This document shows positions 8,554-18,400 of a DNA stretch of 64,000 bases, piece by piece. Where the stretch lies: contig NZ_LAYJ01000088.1 of NCBI RefSeq assembly GCF_000981035.1, positions 198,835 to 262,834 on the forward strand. The letters run 5' to 3'. This DNA comes from Christensenella hongkongensis (GTDB lineage: Bacteria > Bacillota > Clostridia > Christensenellales > Christensenellaceae). The translations under genes and the position numbers were made by a program. Under the pieces are notes generated by a model, which did no database searches, was not told the origin of the DNA, and worked only from the letters and a program-made list of their open reading frames with translations. Numbering within the stretch: the stretch's first letter is position 1; each line of letters begins with the position of its first letter.

Positions 8554-8609
8554 AAGAACGGGCAAAAACAGATCGCGGACGAAGAACCGACAGCGAGGAA
8601 ACAGAAGCA

Positions 8610-8789
8610 ATGGAAACAGAAAAAGATACGAAAAAAAAGGCAACCTTTGTCATTCAGGTACAGTACAGGCAAAACGCCACCTGGCAGGGCCAGGTTGTAT
8701 GGTCGGAAAAAAACGAACGAAAACCATTCCGCAGCGAGCTTGAGCTGATTAAGCTGATTGACAGCGCTACAGAGCAGAGCGGGATTTAA
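8610..8789 (+). CDS. Small conserved protein, 59 aa (function unknown)
   Basis: A 59-residue reading frame beginning METEKDTKKKATFVIQ and ending SATEQSGI. GAGGAAA lies about 10 bases before the ATG. The core reads KATFVIQVQYRQNATWQG then VVWSEKNERKPFRSELEL then IKLIDSA. I recall similar short proteins, with a QNATWQG...FRS-LELI-LID pattern, as common single-domain hypotheticals in Lachnospiraceae and related Clostridia; that recollection cannot be checked here. The alternating hydrophobic pattern suggests a small beta-sheet followed by one helix. A plausible promoter lies upstream and a terminator directly downstream, so it looks like an independent gene. A competing reading in another frame (8521-8748) is low-complexity Lys/Arg/Gln and is rejected. 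Confidence 0.7.
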   Translation: METEKDTKKKATFVIQVQYRQNATWQGQVVWSEKNERKPFRSELELIKLIDSATEQSGI

Positions 8790-8860
8790 CCGGCGCGGCA
8801 ACGTCCGGGTATCAAACAGCTGATTGGGGATACCTATATAGATCGGGAATATGGCAGGCA

Positions 8861-8886
8861 AACCGTACGTAAAAACGTGCGGTTTT
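8861..8886 (+). terminator. Terminator after the 59-aa protein gene
   Basis: AACCGTACGT and ACGTGCGGTT form a stem with one mismatch around an AAA-rich loop, followed by TTGTTTTTG. Confidence 0.7.
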
Positions 8887-8962
8887 GTTTTTGCAGCCGT
8901 AAAAAAGCCGTTTCAGGCATCCCTAAATATGGTATAAATAATTCGAATTTATCCCCAATTAA

Positions 8963-9004
8963 ATACTATATCTGGTGGACTACAGGGTATATTTATGTTA
9001 TAAT
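8963..9004 (+). promoter_or_regulatory. nrdD promoter with NrdR-like box
   Basis: A perfect TATAAT (8999-9004) lies 17 bases after TGGACT (8976-8981, 4/6 to TTGACA). Just upstream, 8963-8976 matches the NrdR-box consensus ACWCTATATMTWGT at 12 of 14 positions, with CTATATCT intact. NrdR is the ATP/dATP-sensing repressor of ribonucleotide reductase operons. It usually binds two boxes about 31 bases apart, and I could not find a convincing second one. The leader 9005-9093 holds no feature that I can name. Confidence 0.55.
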
Positions 9005-9093
9005 AGCAATCGTGTTCATCTGTATTAAGCGCCCATGGCACAGGCATTAATAGGGGAAATACCGAAAGTGACGACAAGAAAGGGACTGATACC

Positions 9094-11220
9094 ATGCAAG
9101 TGATCAAAAGAGACGGCAGCTCGGTTGATTATGACAGAAGTAAAATCATCATAGCAATTCAAAAAGCAAATGCCGAAGTGGAAGACAGTGAGAAAATATC
9201 ACAGGAAAAAATAGAAGCGATTGTTGATGGTATTGAAAGCAAGCACCGTATGCGTATGCTTGTGGAGGATATCCAGGATATCATCGAGCAACGGCTGATG
9301 GACGAAAAAAAGTTTGCTCTGGCAAAAACCTACATCATCTACCGTTATTCGCGTGCGCTCGTGCGTAAGGCAAATACCACGGACGATTCCATTTTAAGCC
9401 TGATCAAAAACAGCAACAAGGACGTTATGGAGGAAAACTCCAACAAAAATGCGGTAGTCGCTGCTACGCAGCGCGACCTGATCGCAGGAGAGGTATCAAA
9501 AGACCTTACACGCCGCGTGCTGCTTCCGGAAAAAATTTCCAAGGCGCATGAGCAGGGCGTGCTTCATTTTCATGATGCGGATTATTTTTTACAGCCGATT
9601 TTTAACTGCTGCCTGATCAATATCGGCGATATGCTCGATAACGGCACCGTGATGAACGGCAAGCTGATAGAGAGTCCCAAAAGCTTCCAGGTGGCGTGCA
9701 CGGTTATGACGCAAATCATTGCTTCAGTTGCCAGCAGCCAGTATGGCGGGCAGTCTGTGGATGTGCGGCACCTTGGAAAATACCTGCGCCGCAGCCGGGA
9801 AAAATTCAGCAAACGGTTTCGCGAGATCCTTGGCGAAAGCGCCTCTTCGGAGACGATTGAAAAACTGACGGACGAACGCCTGCGCGCAGAGCTTCGTGGC
9901 GGCGTACAGACCATCCAGTACCAGATCAATACGCTGATGACGACAAACGGGCAGTCGCCGTTTGTGACGCTGTTTTTAAATCTTGATAAGGACGACGAAT
10001 ACCTTGAGGAAAACGCGATGATTGTGGAGGAAATCCTCCGCCAGCGCCTTGAGGGCATCAAAAATGAAAAGGGCGTATATGTAACGCCCGCCTTCCCAAA
10101 GCTGATTTATGTGCTCGACGAGCACAACTGCATGAAGGGTGGAAAATACGATTATGTTACAAAGCTTGCCGCCAAATGCTCGGCAAAGCGGCTGTATCCG
10201 GACTATATCTCTGCGAAAAAAATGCGCGAGAACTACGAAAACAACGTGTTCAGCTGCATGGGCTGCCGCAGCTTCCTTACGCCGTGGAAGGACGCGGACG
10301 GTAACTATAAATTTGAAGGGCGTTTCAACCAGGGCGTCGTAAGCCTGAACCTCCCGCAGATCGGCATTCTCGCAAAAGGCGACGAAAAGAAGTTCTGGGA
10401 GCTGATGGACGAACGGCTGGCGCTTTGCTATGAAGCCCTCATGTGCCGCCACCGCGCGCTCAAGGGCACAACCTCGGACGTAAGCCCTGTGCACTGGCAA
10501 TACGGCGCGATTGCGCGCCTTGCGCCGGGAGAAAAAATCGACCAATTCCTTACCGGCGGATATTCCACGATATCGCTTGGCTATATCGGCCTTTACGAGG
10601 TAACCAAGCTCATGAAGGGCGAAAGCCATACCACGCCGCGCGGACAGGAATTCGCCATGCAGGTCATGAACTATATGCGCGCCGCCGCAGACCGCTGGAA
10701 AGCGGAAACGGGCATTGCGTTCGGCCTTTACGGAAGTCCTGCGGAATCGCTGTGCTACCGCTTTGCGCGAATCGACAAGGAGCGCTTTGGAACCATTGAG
10801 GACGTGACGGATAAAGGGTATTATACCAACTCCTACCATGTGGACGTACGCGAAAAAATCGATGCGTTCAGCAAGTTTGATTTTGAGAGCAGATTCCAGA
10901 AAATCTCCTCCGGCGGGGCGATTTCTTATGTGGAAATTCCCAATATGCGCAATAACATCGAGGCGCTCGAGGAAGTCATAAAGTATATTTACGACCATAT
11001 CCAGTATGCGGAATTTAATACGAAGTCCGATTACTGCCATGAGTGCGGCTTTGACGGCGAGATCATCATCAACGATGACAATGAATGGGAATGCCCAAAC
11101 TGTGGAAATAAAGACCACGCAAAGATGAATGTCACAAGGCGGACGTGCGGATATCTTGGCGAAAATTTCTGGAACGTAGGCAAAACCAAGGAAATCAAAG
11201 CCCGCGTGCTTCACCTGTAA
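9094..11220 (+). CDS. nrdD: Anaerobic ribonucleoside-triphosphate reductase (class III)
   Basis: A 708-residue class III ribonucleotide reductase, which makes deoxynucleotides under anaerobic conditions using a glycyl radical. An N-terminal ATP-cone (about residues 1-90, QVIKRDGSSVDYDRSKIIIAIQ) gives allosteric control of overall activity. The catalytic barrel includes LHFHDADYF and FNCCLINIGDMLDNG. The C terminus has a four-cysteine zinc ribbon (CHECGFDG and CPNCGNKDH), then the radical glycine in RRTCGYLG. The ATG at 9094 is preceded by AAAGGGA. Its activase gene nrdG starts 3 bases after the stop, and dut follows, forming a nucleotide-supply operon. A NrdR-like box is present at the promoter. 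Confidence 0.97.
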   Translation: MQVIKRDGSSVDYDRSKIIIAIQKANAEVEDSEKISQEKIEAIVDGIESKHRMRMLVEDIQDIIEQRLMDEKKFALAKTYIIYRYSRALVRKANTTDDSILSLIKNSNKDVMEENSNKNAVVAATQRDLIAGEVSKDLTRRVLLPEKISKAHEQGVLHFHDADYFLQPIFNCCLINIGDMLDNGTVMNGKLIESPKSFQVACTVMTQIIASVASSQYGGQSVDVRHLGKYLRRSREKFSKRFREILGESASSETIEKLTDERLRAELRGGVQTIQYQINTLMTTNGQSPFVTLFLNLDKDDEYLEENAMIVEEILRQRLEGIKNEKGVYVTPAFPKLIYVLDEHNCMKGGKYDYVTKLAAKCSAKRLYPDYISAKKMRENYENNVFSCMGCRSFLTPWKDADGNYKFEGRFNQGVVSLNLPQIGILAKGDEKKFWELMDERLALCYEALMCRHRALKGTTSDVSPVHWQYGAIARLAPGEKIDQFLTGGYSTISLGYIGLYEVTKLMKGESHTTPRGQEFAMQVMNYMRAAADRWKAETGIAFGLYGSPAESLCYRFARIDKERFGTIEDVTDKGYYTNSYHVDVREKIDAFSKFDFESRFQKISSGGAISYVEIPNMRNNIEALEEVIKYIYDHIQYAEFNTKSDYCHECGFDGEIIINDDNEWECPNCGNKDHAKMNVTRRTCGYLGENFWNVGKTKEIKARVLHL

Positions 11221-11223
11221 GCC

Positions 11224-11751
11224 ATGAATTATGCAGACATCAAGCAATACGACGTTGCAAACGGCCCCGGCGTACGCGTCTCCCTGTTTGTAAGCGGCTG
11301 CTCGCACAGATGCGAGGGCTGCTTTAACCCGGAAACATGGGATTTCGAATACGGCGAGGCCTTCACACAGCAAACGATCCAGACCATTTTAGATTACCTA
11401 CAGCCTTCCTATGTAAAAGGACTGACGCTGCTGGGCGGCGATCCGATGGAGCCTTCCAACCAGAAGGCCCTGTTGCCGCTTCTGCGCAAGGTAAAGGAGC
11501 TGTATCCGCAAAAGGACGTCTGGTGTTTTACAGGCTATGATTTTGAACGGGATATCATTCAAAAATGGCTTGGACGTCCTGAAACAAAAGAATTTCTTGC
11601 GTATATCGACGTGTTGGTGGATGGCGAATTTATACTGGAACAAAAAAACGTGAACCTGCGCTTCAAGGGCTCGGAAAACCAGAGAACCATACTGGTGGGC
11701 GAATCCCTGGCGCAGGGAAAAACCATATTATGGGATGATAAGACAGATTGA
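11224..11751 (+). CDS. nrdG: Anaerobic ribonucleotide reductase activating protein
   Basis: A 175-residue radical-SAM activase that installs the glycyl radical on NrdD. The Cx3Cx2C cluster motif is CSHRCEGC (residues 27-34), followed by FNPETWDFEYGEAF and the SAM-binding LTLLGGDPM block. Length is typical. It is encoded 3 bases downstream of nrdD, so translation is probably coupled. dut follows after 18 bases. Confidence 0.96.
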   Translation: MNYADIKQYDVANGPGVRVSLFVSGCSHRCEGCFNPETWDFEYGEAFTQQTIQTILDYLQPSYVKGLTLLGGDPMEPSNQKALLPLLRKVKELYPQKDVWCFTGYDFERDIIQKWLGRPETKEFLAYIDVLVDGEFILEQKNVNLRFKGSENQRTILVGESLAQGKTILWDDKTD

Positions 11752-11769
11752 AAGATAAGGGGTATTCAA

Positions 11770-12216
11770 ATGGAAAAGAAAACGGTAAACATCAAAAAAC
11801 TTGACGCAAAGGCTGTCCTGCCAACTTATGGATCGGAGTATTCCGCAGGCGCGGACTTATACGCCTGCCTTGATGAAGAACTTGTTTTGCAGCCGGGCGA
11901 AACTAAAATGATCCACACAGGAATCGCAATGGAGGTGCCTGTCGGCTATGCGGGCCTTATTTATGCGCGCAGCGGCCTCGCCTCCAAGCGGGGGCTTGCG
12001 CCTGCCAACAAGGTTGGCGTGGTGGACAGCGATTACCGTGGGGAATTCATGGTCGCACTGCATAACCATTCCTCTCAGCCGCAGGCTGTCGCTCCGGGCG
12101 AGCGTATCGCACAGATGGTGATCACACCGGTGCTTGCGGTAAGCTTTAACGAGGTAGACGAGCTGGAGGAAACCGGCCGCGGCGCAGGCGGCTTTGGTTC
12201 CACGGGAACAAAATAA
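11770..12216 (+). CDS. dut: dUTP diphosphatase
   Basis: A 148-residue trimeric-type dUTPase, hydrolysing dUTP to dUMP and pyrophosphate. All five conserved motifs are visible: SAGADLYA near residue 21, ARSGLASKRGL near 66, VGVVDSDYRGEF near 81, ERIAQMV near 107 and the C-terminal GRGAGGFGSTG. Preventing uracil incorporation fits its place at the end of the nrdD-nrdG transcript. The ATG at 11770 is preceded by AAGATAAGGGGT. A terminator lies 16 bases after the stop. Confidence 0.96.
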   Translation: MEKKTVNIKKLDAKAVLPTYGSEYSAGADLYACLDEELVLQPGETKMIHTGIAMEVPVGYAGLIYARSGLASKRGLAPANKVGVVDSDYRGEFMVALHNHSSQPQAVAPGERIAQMVITPVLAVSFNEVDELEETGRGAGGFGSTGTK

Positions 12217-12231
12217 CAGGCTGGCGCCAAA

Positions 12232-12260
12232 GACTGTCCCGGGCCGGGGCAGTCTTTTTT
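12232..12260 (+). terminator. Terminator of the nrdD-nrdG-dut operon
   Basis: GACTGTCCC (12232-12240) pairs with GGGGCAGTC (12246-12254) with one mismatch, followed by TTTTTT. Confidence 0.85.
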
Positions 12261-12384
12261 GTATCTTCAATCAGGCCTGTTGCTTGAATCCAGCGATTGC
12301 AAAGCAATCCTGTGATACGCTTTTTGGTTCCTGTCCGTTTATCGCCCTTATGCGGGTATCAGTTCCCGCTATTTTACTCACAAT

Positions 12385-12440
12385 AAAACCGGGTTTCCAT
12401 GCTTTATGGAAACCCGGTTTTCACGGAGCCGTACGGCTCC
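12385..12440. terminator. Bidirectional terminator plus adjacent palindrome, 3' of the giant surface protein gene
   Basis: AAAACCGGGTTTCCAT and its exact complement (12385-12400 and 12406-12421) form a 16-bp stem with A and T tracts on either side, ending transcription from the surface-protein gene and any leftover from dut. A perfect 16-bp palindrome, GGAGCCGTACGGCTCC, follows at 12425-12440. The rest of the 12261-12384 gap shows nothing recognisable. Confidence 0.8.
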
Positions 12441-12462
12441 TGCGTTTGCTCAATCATTTTCT

Positions 12463-15400
12463 TCAGATGTTCTGCATCTGGGGATTGGGTTCTTCCTTAT
12501 CCTCACCGTCATTCTCTTTATGGCCTTTTCTGGCAAATACTGCCAGCACCACCTGAGCCACTGAGATTGCCGCCATCACCCATGTCCACTGGTCTGTAAT
12601 TACCATGGGCAGCGTAATATCCTCTGTAAAGATGAATACAAGGACTGCCGCCAGCGTTACAACAATACTCAGTATCCTGACAAGGCCCCTCCGCTTGATC
12701 CTACGGTCAGAGCTCTCGTCCTCCGTACGCTGCAAACGTGTCGCTTTCTGCTCGTCGTCATCTTCCTTCTCCTTGTCCTTACTAAAGAAGTAAGTAAAGA
12801 GCAATATGAACATAATGATTCCCGTCAGGAATGCCAGTATCAGGTTCAGCAAAGCCCATGACGGCGTCGTTCCATTTGACATCAACGGCACTTTGTTATC
12901 ACCGATATTAACGGTGGGCGAGCTTGCATTTCCTCCATCTGACAACGGCGTATCATTTTCGGTGATCGTCGTAGTCTGCGTGTTGTCCTGTACGCCCGGA
13001 TCATTTGCGTTCTCCGTCTGTGCTGCCGGAGTCGTAGCGGTGGTTCCGCCTCCTGCGTTACCAGGATCTGCGGGCGGCGTAGTGTTTCCGTCTTCCGGCG
13101 TGTCCGTTGTCCCGCCTCCGGTCGTTCCGCCGGCTGTGATCGTTAATACGCCGGGCGTTGCGGCGACTGCATAATTCGGGTTATCGCCAAGCGTTACATT
13201 GATTGCATACGTTCCCGGCTCCTCTCCTGCATCGCGTGCCAGCGAAAAGTTCAGGGCGTCTGTACCAACGAGGCCCGTCACATTGGCTGTCAGCACAGGA
13301 TCCTGCGTGCCCTGGGCCTTTGCTGTATCAATCGCGGCTACCGTTGCCGGTCTTGGGGAAATCGTAAACGTTCCCTTTGCCAGCTGAATCGCCTGCACAT
13401 TGTAGTTCGGGTTATTGTCGCCAAGCGTTACGTTAATTTCGTAACCGCCTGCGTTTTCCCCTGCCGTGCGGCTCAGTGTGTAATCGACCGCTTCACCGCC
13501 TGGGCTGATTACCTTTGCGCTAAGCTCCGGATCCGCATTGCCATAAACCTTGCCTGTATTGTCCGGAATAATGATTGCCTCTATCGTCTTCTGCGAGATG
13601 GTAAAGGTTCCGTCCGCAACAGTAATTGTATAGTTCTTGTTCTCCTCCGCCTTCGCAGTCACGTGAATCGGGTATGTGTCCGCATCGTCTCCTGCCTTAC
13701 GCGCAACCGTATAGTTGAGCGTATCACCCGCAATAACGGTTCCATTTGTAACCGTTGCGGTCAATTCCGGATCGTCGGTTCCATAAATCTTGCCGTTATT
13801 GTCAGCGCTCAGCGTTACCGGACGCGGGGAAATCACTAAGGTTCCGCCCGTCCCCGGAACGATGTCATAATTCGGGTTCTCGCCCGGTACCAGCGTCAGG
13901 TCATAGCTGCCTGCGTCGTTACCCGGGACACGCTCTACGCTGTAGTCCAGAGTATCGCCTGTAACAAGGTCTGGAGCATTCACACCATAAGAATCCGGAT
14001 CAGCGTCGCCGTATACCTTTCCTGCCGTATTCGGCGTTACGGTAATCTGCTTCTTATCGATCGTCAGCTTTCCATCCGCCGGGGTTATGCTGTAATTCTT
14101 AGAAACCTCATCCGCCTTGACCGTCGGATGGATCGCGTAATCCTTGCCTGCGTCCTGTCCTGGCTCGCGTTGCAGCAAACAGGTCAGCACGTCGCCCTGC
14201 ACAAGCTCTGACACCGTCGCTTTAAACTCCGGATCAGCGTCGCTATACGTTTTGGTATAAGTTCCCGCAGCCACCGTAATCGGTTTGCGCGTAATCTCAA
14301 AGTTGCCTTCCTTTGTCGTTATGGCATAATTCTTGTTTTCCCTTGCCGATATGTGGATCGTGTAGCTTCCTGCATTCTTTCCAGCCTCACGGTCGAGGTC
14401 GCATATCAGTTTATCATTTCCTACAAGCCCCATACTGTTCGCATCCTGATCATTCGCGAGCGCTGTCGCACTCAGCTCAGGTATGGCCGTGGATCCATAT
14501 TCCATGGTCTTGTCGTCAGCCTTTACCGTAACGGGGCGCGGCTTGATTACAAAACTGCCTTCCGTCGTCGAAATCCTGCTCACGTCATAATTCGGATTGT
14601 CGCCCAGCTCTACGGTAATCCTGTAAGTCCCGGCGTCTGTTCCGGCTTCCCGCTTCATCGTATAGTTAAGCGTTTCGCCCTCCGGGATTCCCGTTACCTT
14701 CGCATCCAGCTCAGGCTCATCCCCGCCATAAAAAATTGACGTGTTATTGGGACTGATCGTTATCTCTGTCGAGAGCGGCGTGACCGTAAATTTCCCTGTC
14801 CCAAGCGTAATATTATAGTTCGGATACGCCGCTTTATTCACATTTACACTGATAGTATACGGTATGTTCGCCATTTCGCCTGCTACGCGGCTCAGTGTAT
14901 AGTCAATCTTATCCCCATTTACAATGTTATCCATCTGAACTGTCGTCAGCGGAACAGGATCAGGATCGCCGTATGCCTTTGTATTGTTGTCAGGCGTGAT
15001 TGTTAAAGGCCTCTGCGTAATCTCGAGCTTGCCTTTTCCTGTTTCAATGATATAATTCTTATTTCCTCCATCATTGACTGTGAGCTCATATTCTCCCACG
15101 TTCCTGTTATCCGGATCTGTCCGAACAACGTCATAATTGAGCGCATCGCCCGCAAGCAGTCCGTCCGCATCGATCCGGACGTCCCGTTTCAGGTCAAAAT
15201 CATCGCCATACACAGTTTGCGTATCCTTAGGCGTCACTGTAATTGTCTTTTTGCCAATCGTGAGCGTGCCCGGCGCAGGCGTAACCGTATAGTTCGGATT
15301 GCTGCCCGCAAGCACCCTGATTTCATAACCGCCTGCGTCTGTACCCTGCTCGCGTTCAAACGTATACAGGAGCTTATCGGTGCCCACAAGCGTCCCGGAA

Positions 15401-18400
15401 GTCACCTTCGCCGTATAGGACGGATCAGAGTCCCCATACGTGATGGACTGGTCGTCCGCAGTAAGGGTAACGGGGCGCGGATCGATTTTGAAATCATTTT
15501 TCGTCACTTCAATGTTATAGTTCCGGTTGACAGCAGACGTTTCATCCAGTACGGCGCTTATCATGTATCTGCCCACATCCTTGACGTCCGCTTTTTCACG
15601 CTGGAGCGTATAGCTGAGTACGTCGCCGTTGATCGTTCCGGATACCGTTGCGTGGAATACTTCTTCCGTCTGGTCGCCATATTCGCGCATGGCATGCGCG
15701 ATTTCGATGCTCGCCTGCTTTTTGGTGATCGTAAAATCAGCTGTTGCGGATGTGTCGATGTTTCCGTAATTTTCATTTCCATCAAGCAGCTCAACGCTGA
15801 TTTTATACGTACCTACCGTCCCGCCCGGCACTCGAACCAAACGGTAATTCGGCATTGGGCTGCCTTCCGGCACTCCAGTTACGATGGCCGTAAGCTCAGG
15901 CTCATCGTCCCCGTAAATCTTGGTATTTCCCTGTGGGATGATCGCTACCTGCGTCGTAAGCGGGCTGATCCTGAAGGTTCCGGGCTCCGTAGAAATATTG
16001 TAATTCGGGTTGTCCGCCGGATTTGCCGTCACTGTAATCGGATAGGTACCTACGGTTTCGCCTGCTACGCGGCTCAGCGAATAAACCGGAACCGTTCCTG
16101 TTCCAGGATCGGTATATACTGCCGTCAGCGCCGGATCTTCCACCGTGCCGAACATTTTGCCCTTGTTGTCCGCAGTGATTTTTACGTCGCGCTTTGTGAT
16201 TGTAAACACGCCGGCACTCGGAACGATTTCATAATTGGCGTTATCCCCCGGCGTAATTGTGATCTGGTAACCGCCGTCTTTCACGTCTTCGCCAGCTTCA
16301 CGCGTAACCGTATAGTGAAGCGTGTCGCCGTTGATGGTCGCCCCTGTCGTCGCTGTAAGGCTTTGCTGATCAGGATCGCCGTATGTTTTACCCGTATTGT
16401 TGGGCGTTACCTTCACCTTCATTTTATCAACGGTCAGCGTCCCCGGCATAGCATTCACATTGTATTCTTTTGTTACGTCTGTTTTGACGCCATTGATTAC
16501 GCGGTAAATAGATGCCTGCGCGATCTCGTTTGCATGTGAGCCAGCATTTGTCTGCGTGCTGTCCGGCTTCATTGAAACTTCAACCGTATCCCCGGATTTC
16601 AGCGCCGCAAGGCTTTGTTCCGTCACGCCGTTTGCAGTCAGCGGCTGCCCGTCATAAGGTTTGCCGGCCGATAACGCCGTAATCGTTACCGTTGTTTTTT
16701 GTTCAAATTTTGCCGTATAGGTTGCGTTTGCCGTAACCTTGCTGTCCTGTCCCGGAATTTCCTTATCCCATCCCGCAAAATAATATCCATCCTGCGCGAC
16801 CGGCGTTGGCACAACTATGCCCGCTGCCTGCCATGTTGTTCCCTCCAGTATATTCGCATAGCTGGCCCGGCCCGTGAGGGATCCGCCGCCCGCTGCCTGG
16901 AAGCTGACTGTAAACAGCTCCGTCCATTTTGCCGTCATCGTCTCGTCGCCTGACGGCGTATAGGCCGTTCCCGCTTCATAAAGCCCGCCCTGAGAGGATT
17001 CCCATCCTGCAAATACAAATCCGGGGCGCGTAAAGGTGTTTTCATTCGGCAACTGGGTAGAGGTGCCTTTTTTGACATAGCTCGTTACGTTCTGTTGGCT
17101 GCTGCCTGTGTAGCCGGGCTTGTACGTCATCAGGTACGAGCTGTTTTTCTCAGCAAACTGCGCCGTAAGGATTGTATTGCCCTGAACCTCCATAACGGTT
17201 CCCGCATAGTAAACCTTACCGTCCACGCTGCTCTTCCAGCCAATGAACGTCTTGCCGTCCACGCTCAGAGCTCCGGTATTCCCTGCAACCTTATATTGCG
17301 TTCCGAGCGCATACTCCCCGCTCGCAACCGGTACCATTCCCGTTGCCGCTTCTCCCTTGTCGTAGGTAATTGTAAAGTTTCCATTTCCAACCTTCCACAG
17401 TGCAAAGAGGTCATAGCTTTTGTTAATCGGCATATCCGCCGAGAATGGCATGCGTTCCGTTCCCTGCAACCAATACCAGCCAATAAATTCGCCATATCCG
17501 GGTACGCTTGTATTGGCGGTCAGCGAATATTGCATACCGTCCACCGTCATCGTAACCGGTGTGGAAAGATTAACATAATTGCCTGTCGCCACTCCCTGCG
17601 TATCGAGCGGCGATCCTCCTGCAATGCTGCCCTGCCGGTCGTAGAACGAGACAGTATTCGCACTTGATTCCCACTTTGCAAAAAGCGTCATTTCTGAAAT
17701 CCTGGAAACCGTCGCATTATTGCCGTAAATATATGTGGAAACCGTATCGTTTTCCCAGTCAACCGGGTTTTTATAGTTGGAATCATAATACCATCCGGCA
17801 AAGGTGTATCCATCTTTTTGCGGATCTGCCGGCAGGTATCTCTTGATATCCTGTCCATGCTTCACATTATTGACAGACGATATGGCGCTGCCGCCCTGCG
17901 AGTTATATTTTAGCGTCAGTGAACTTCTATTGTAGTAGAAATCGTAGCGGACGCTGCCATCAGGCTGTGCAACCGCATCCGTATACCCGCCCCTGATCAT
18001 TCCGTTGATGTCCTTGGCTGTAAGGGTATCGTCTTTCCTGAGTTTAAGCGTCTGAGACAGGCTTTCATCCCGTACATATTTCCTGCCGTAAATACCGCTA
18101 TTAAGGCCGCCATTATATGCCTTGGCTTCCTCTACCGCGCTTTCGCCCTCCTGACCGTCAAGTGCCTCAAACCAGTAATTCACATGCACAGTCATAGGCG
18201 TCGAATCATATTGGATATACCATAAGGCACTGCGCTGTCCGGGTTTATAAGCTTCGTTCGGGATCAAATCAGGTGAAAGCGTCAACCGTTTGGTTACCAT
18301 TGAATCGCCTACACCGGCCCCGCCCACACGCACCGTATACGACATCCATGAGGTCGGCTGCATTTCCATAACGCCGCCGTCCTTATAATTGGTCAATTTC

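Noticed and set aside
8521..8748. 75-codon frame overlapping the small 59-residue gene
   Set aside because: Lys/Arg/Gln-rich low complexity in the wrong frame; the 8610-8789 frame has the ribosome binding site and a folded-protein pattern.
9005..9093. Cobalamin or other riboswitch in the nrdD leader
   Set aside because: The purine-rich GGGGAAATACCGAAAG stretch is suggestive, but the GCCACTG B12-box and any other class consensus are lacking.
9976..11373. 465-codon minus-strand frame opposite nrdD
   Set aside because: Composition is that of a mirrored coding strand; nrdD is unmistakable on the plus strand.
12261..12384. tRNA or small RNA gene in the dut-surface protein gap
   Set aside because: No acceptor/T-arm pattern; only terminators and a palindrome are clear.
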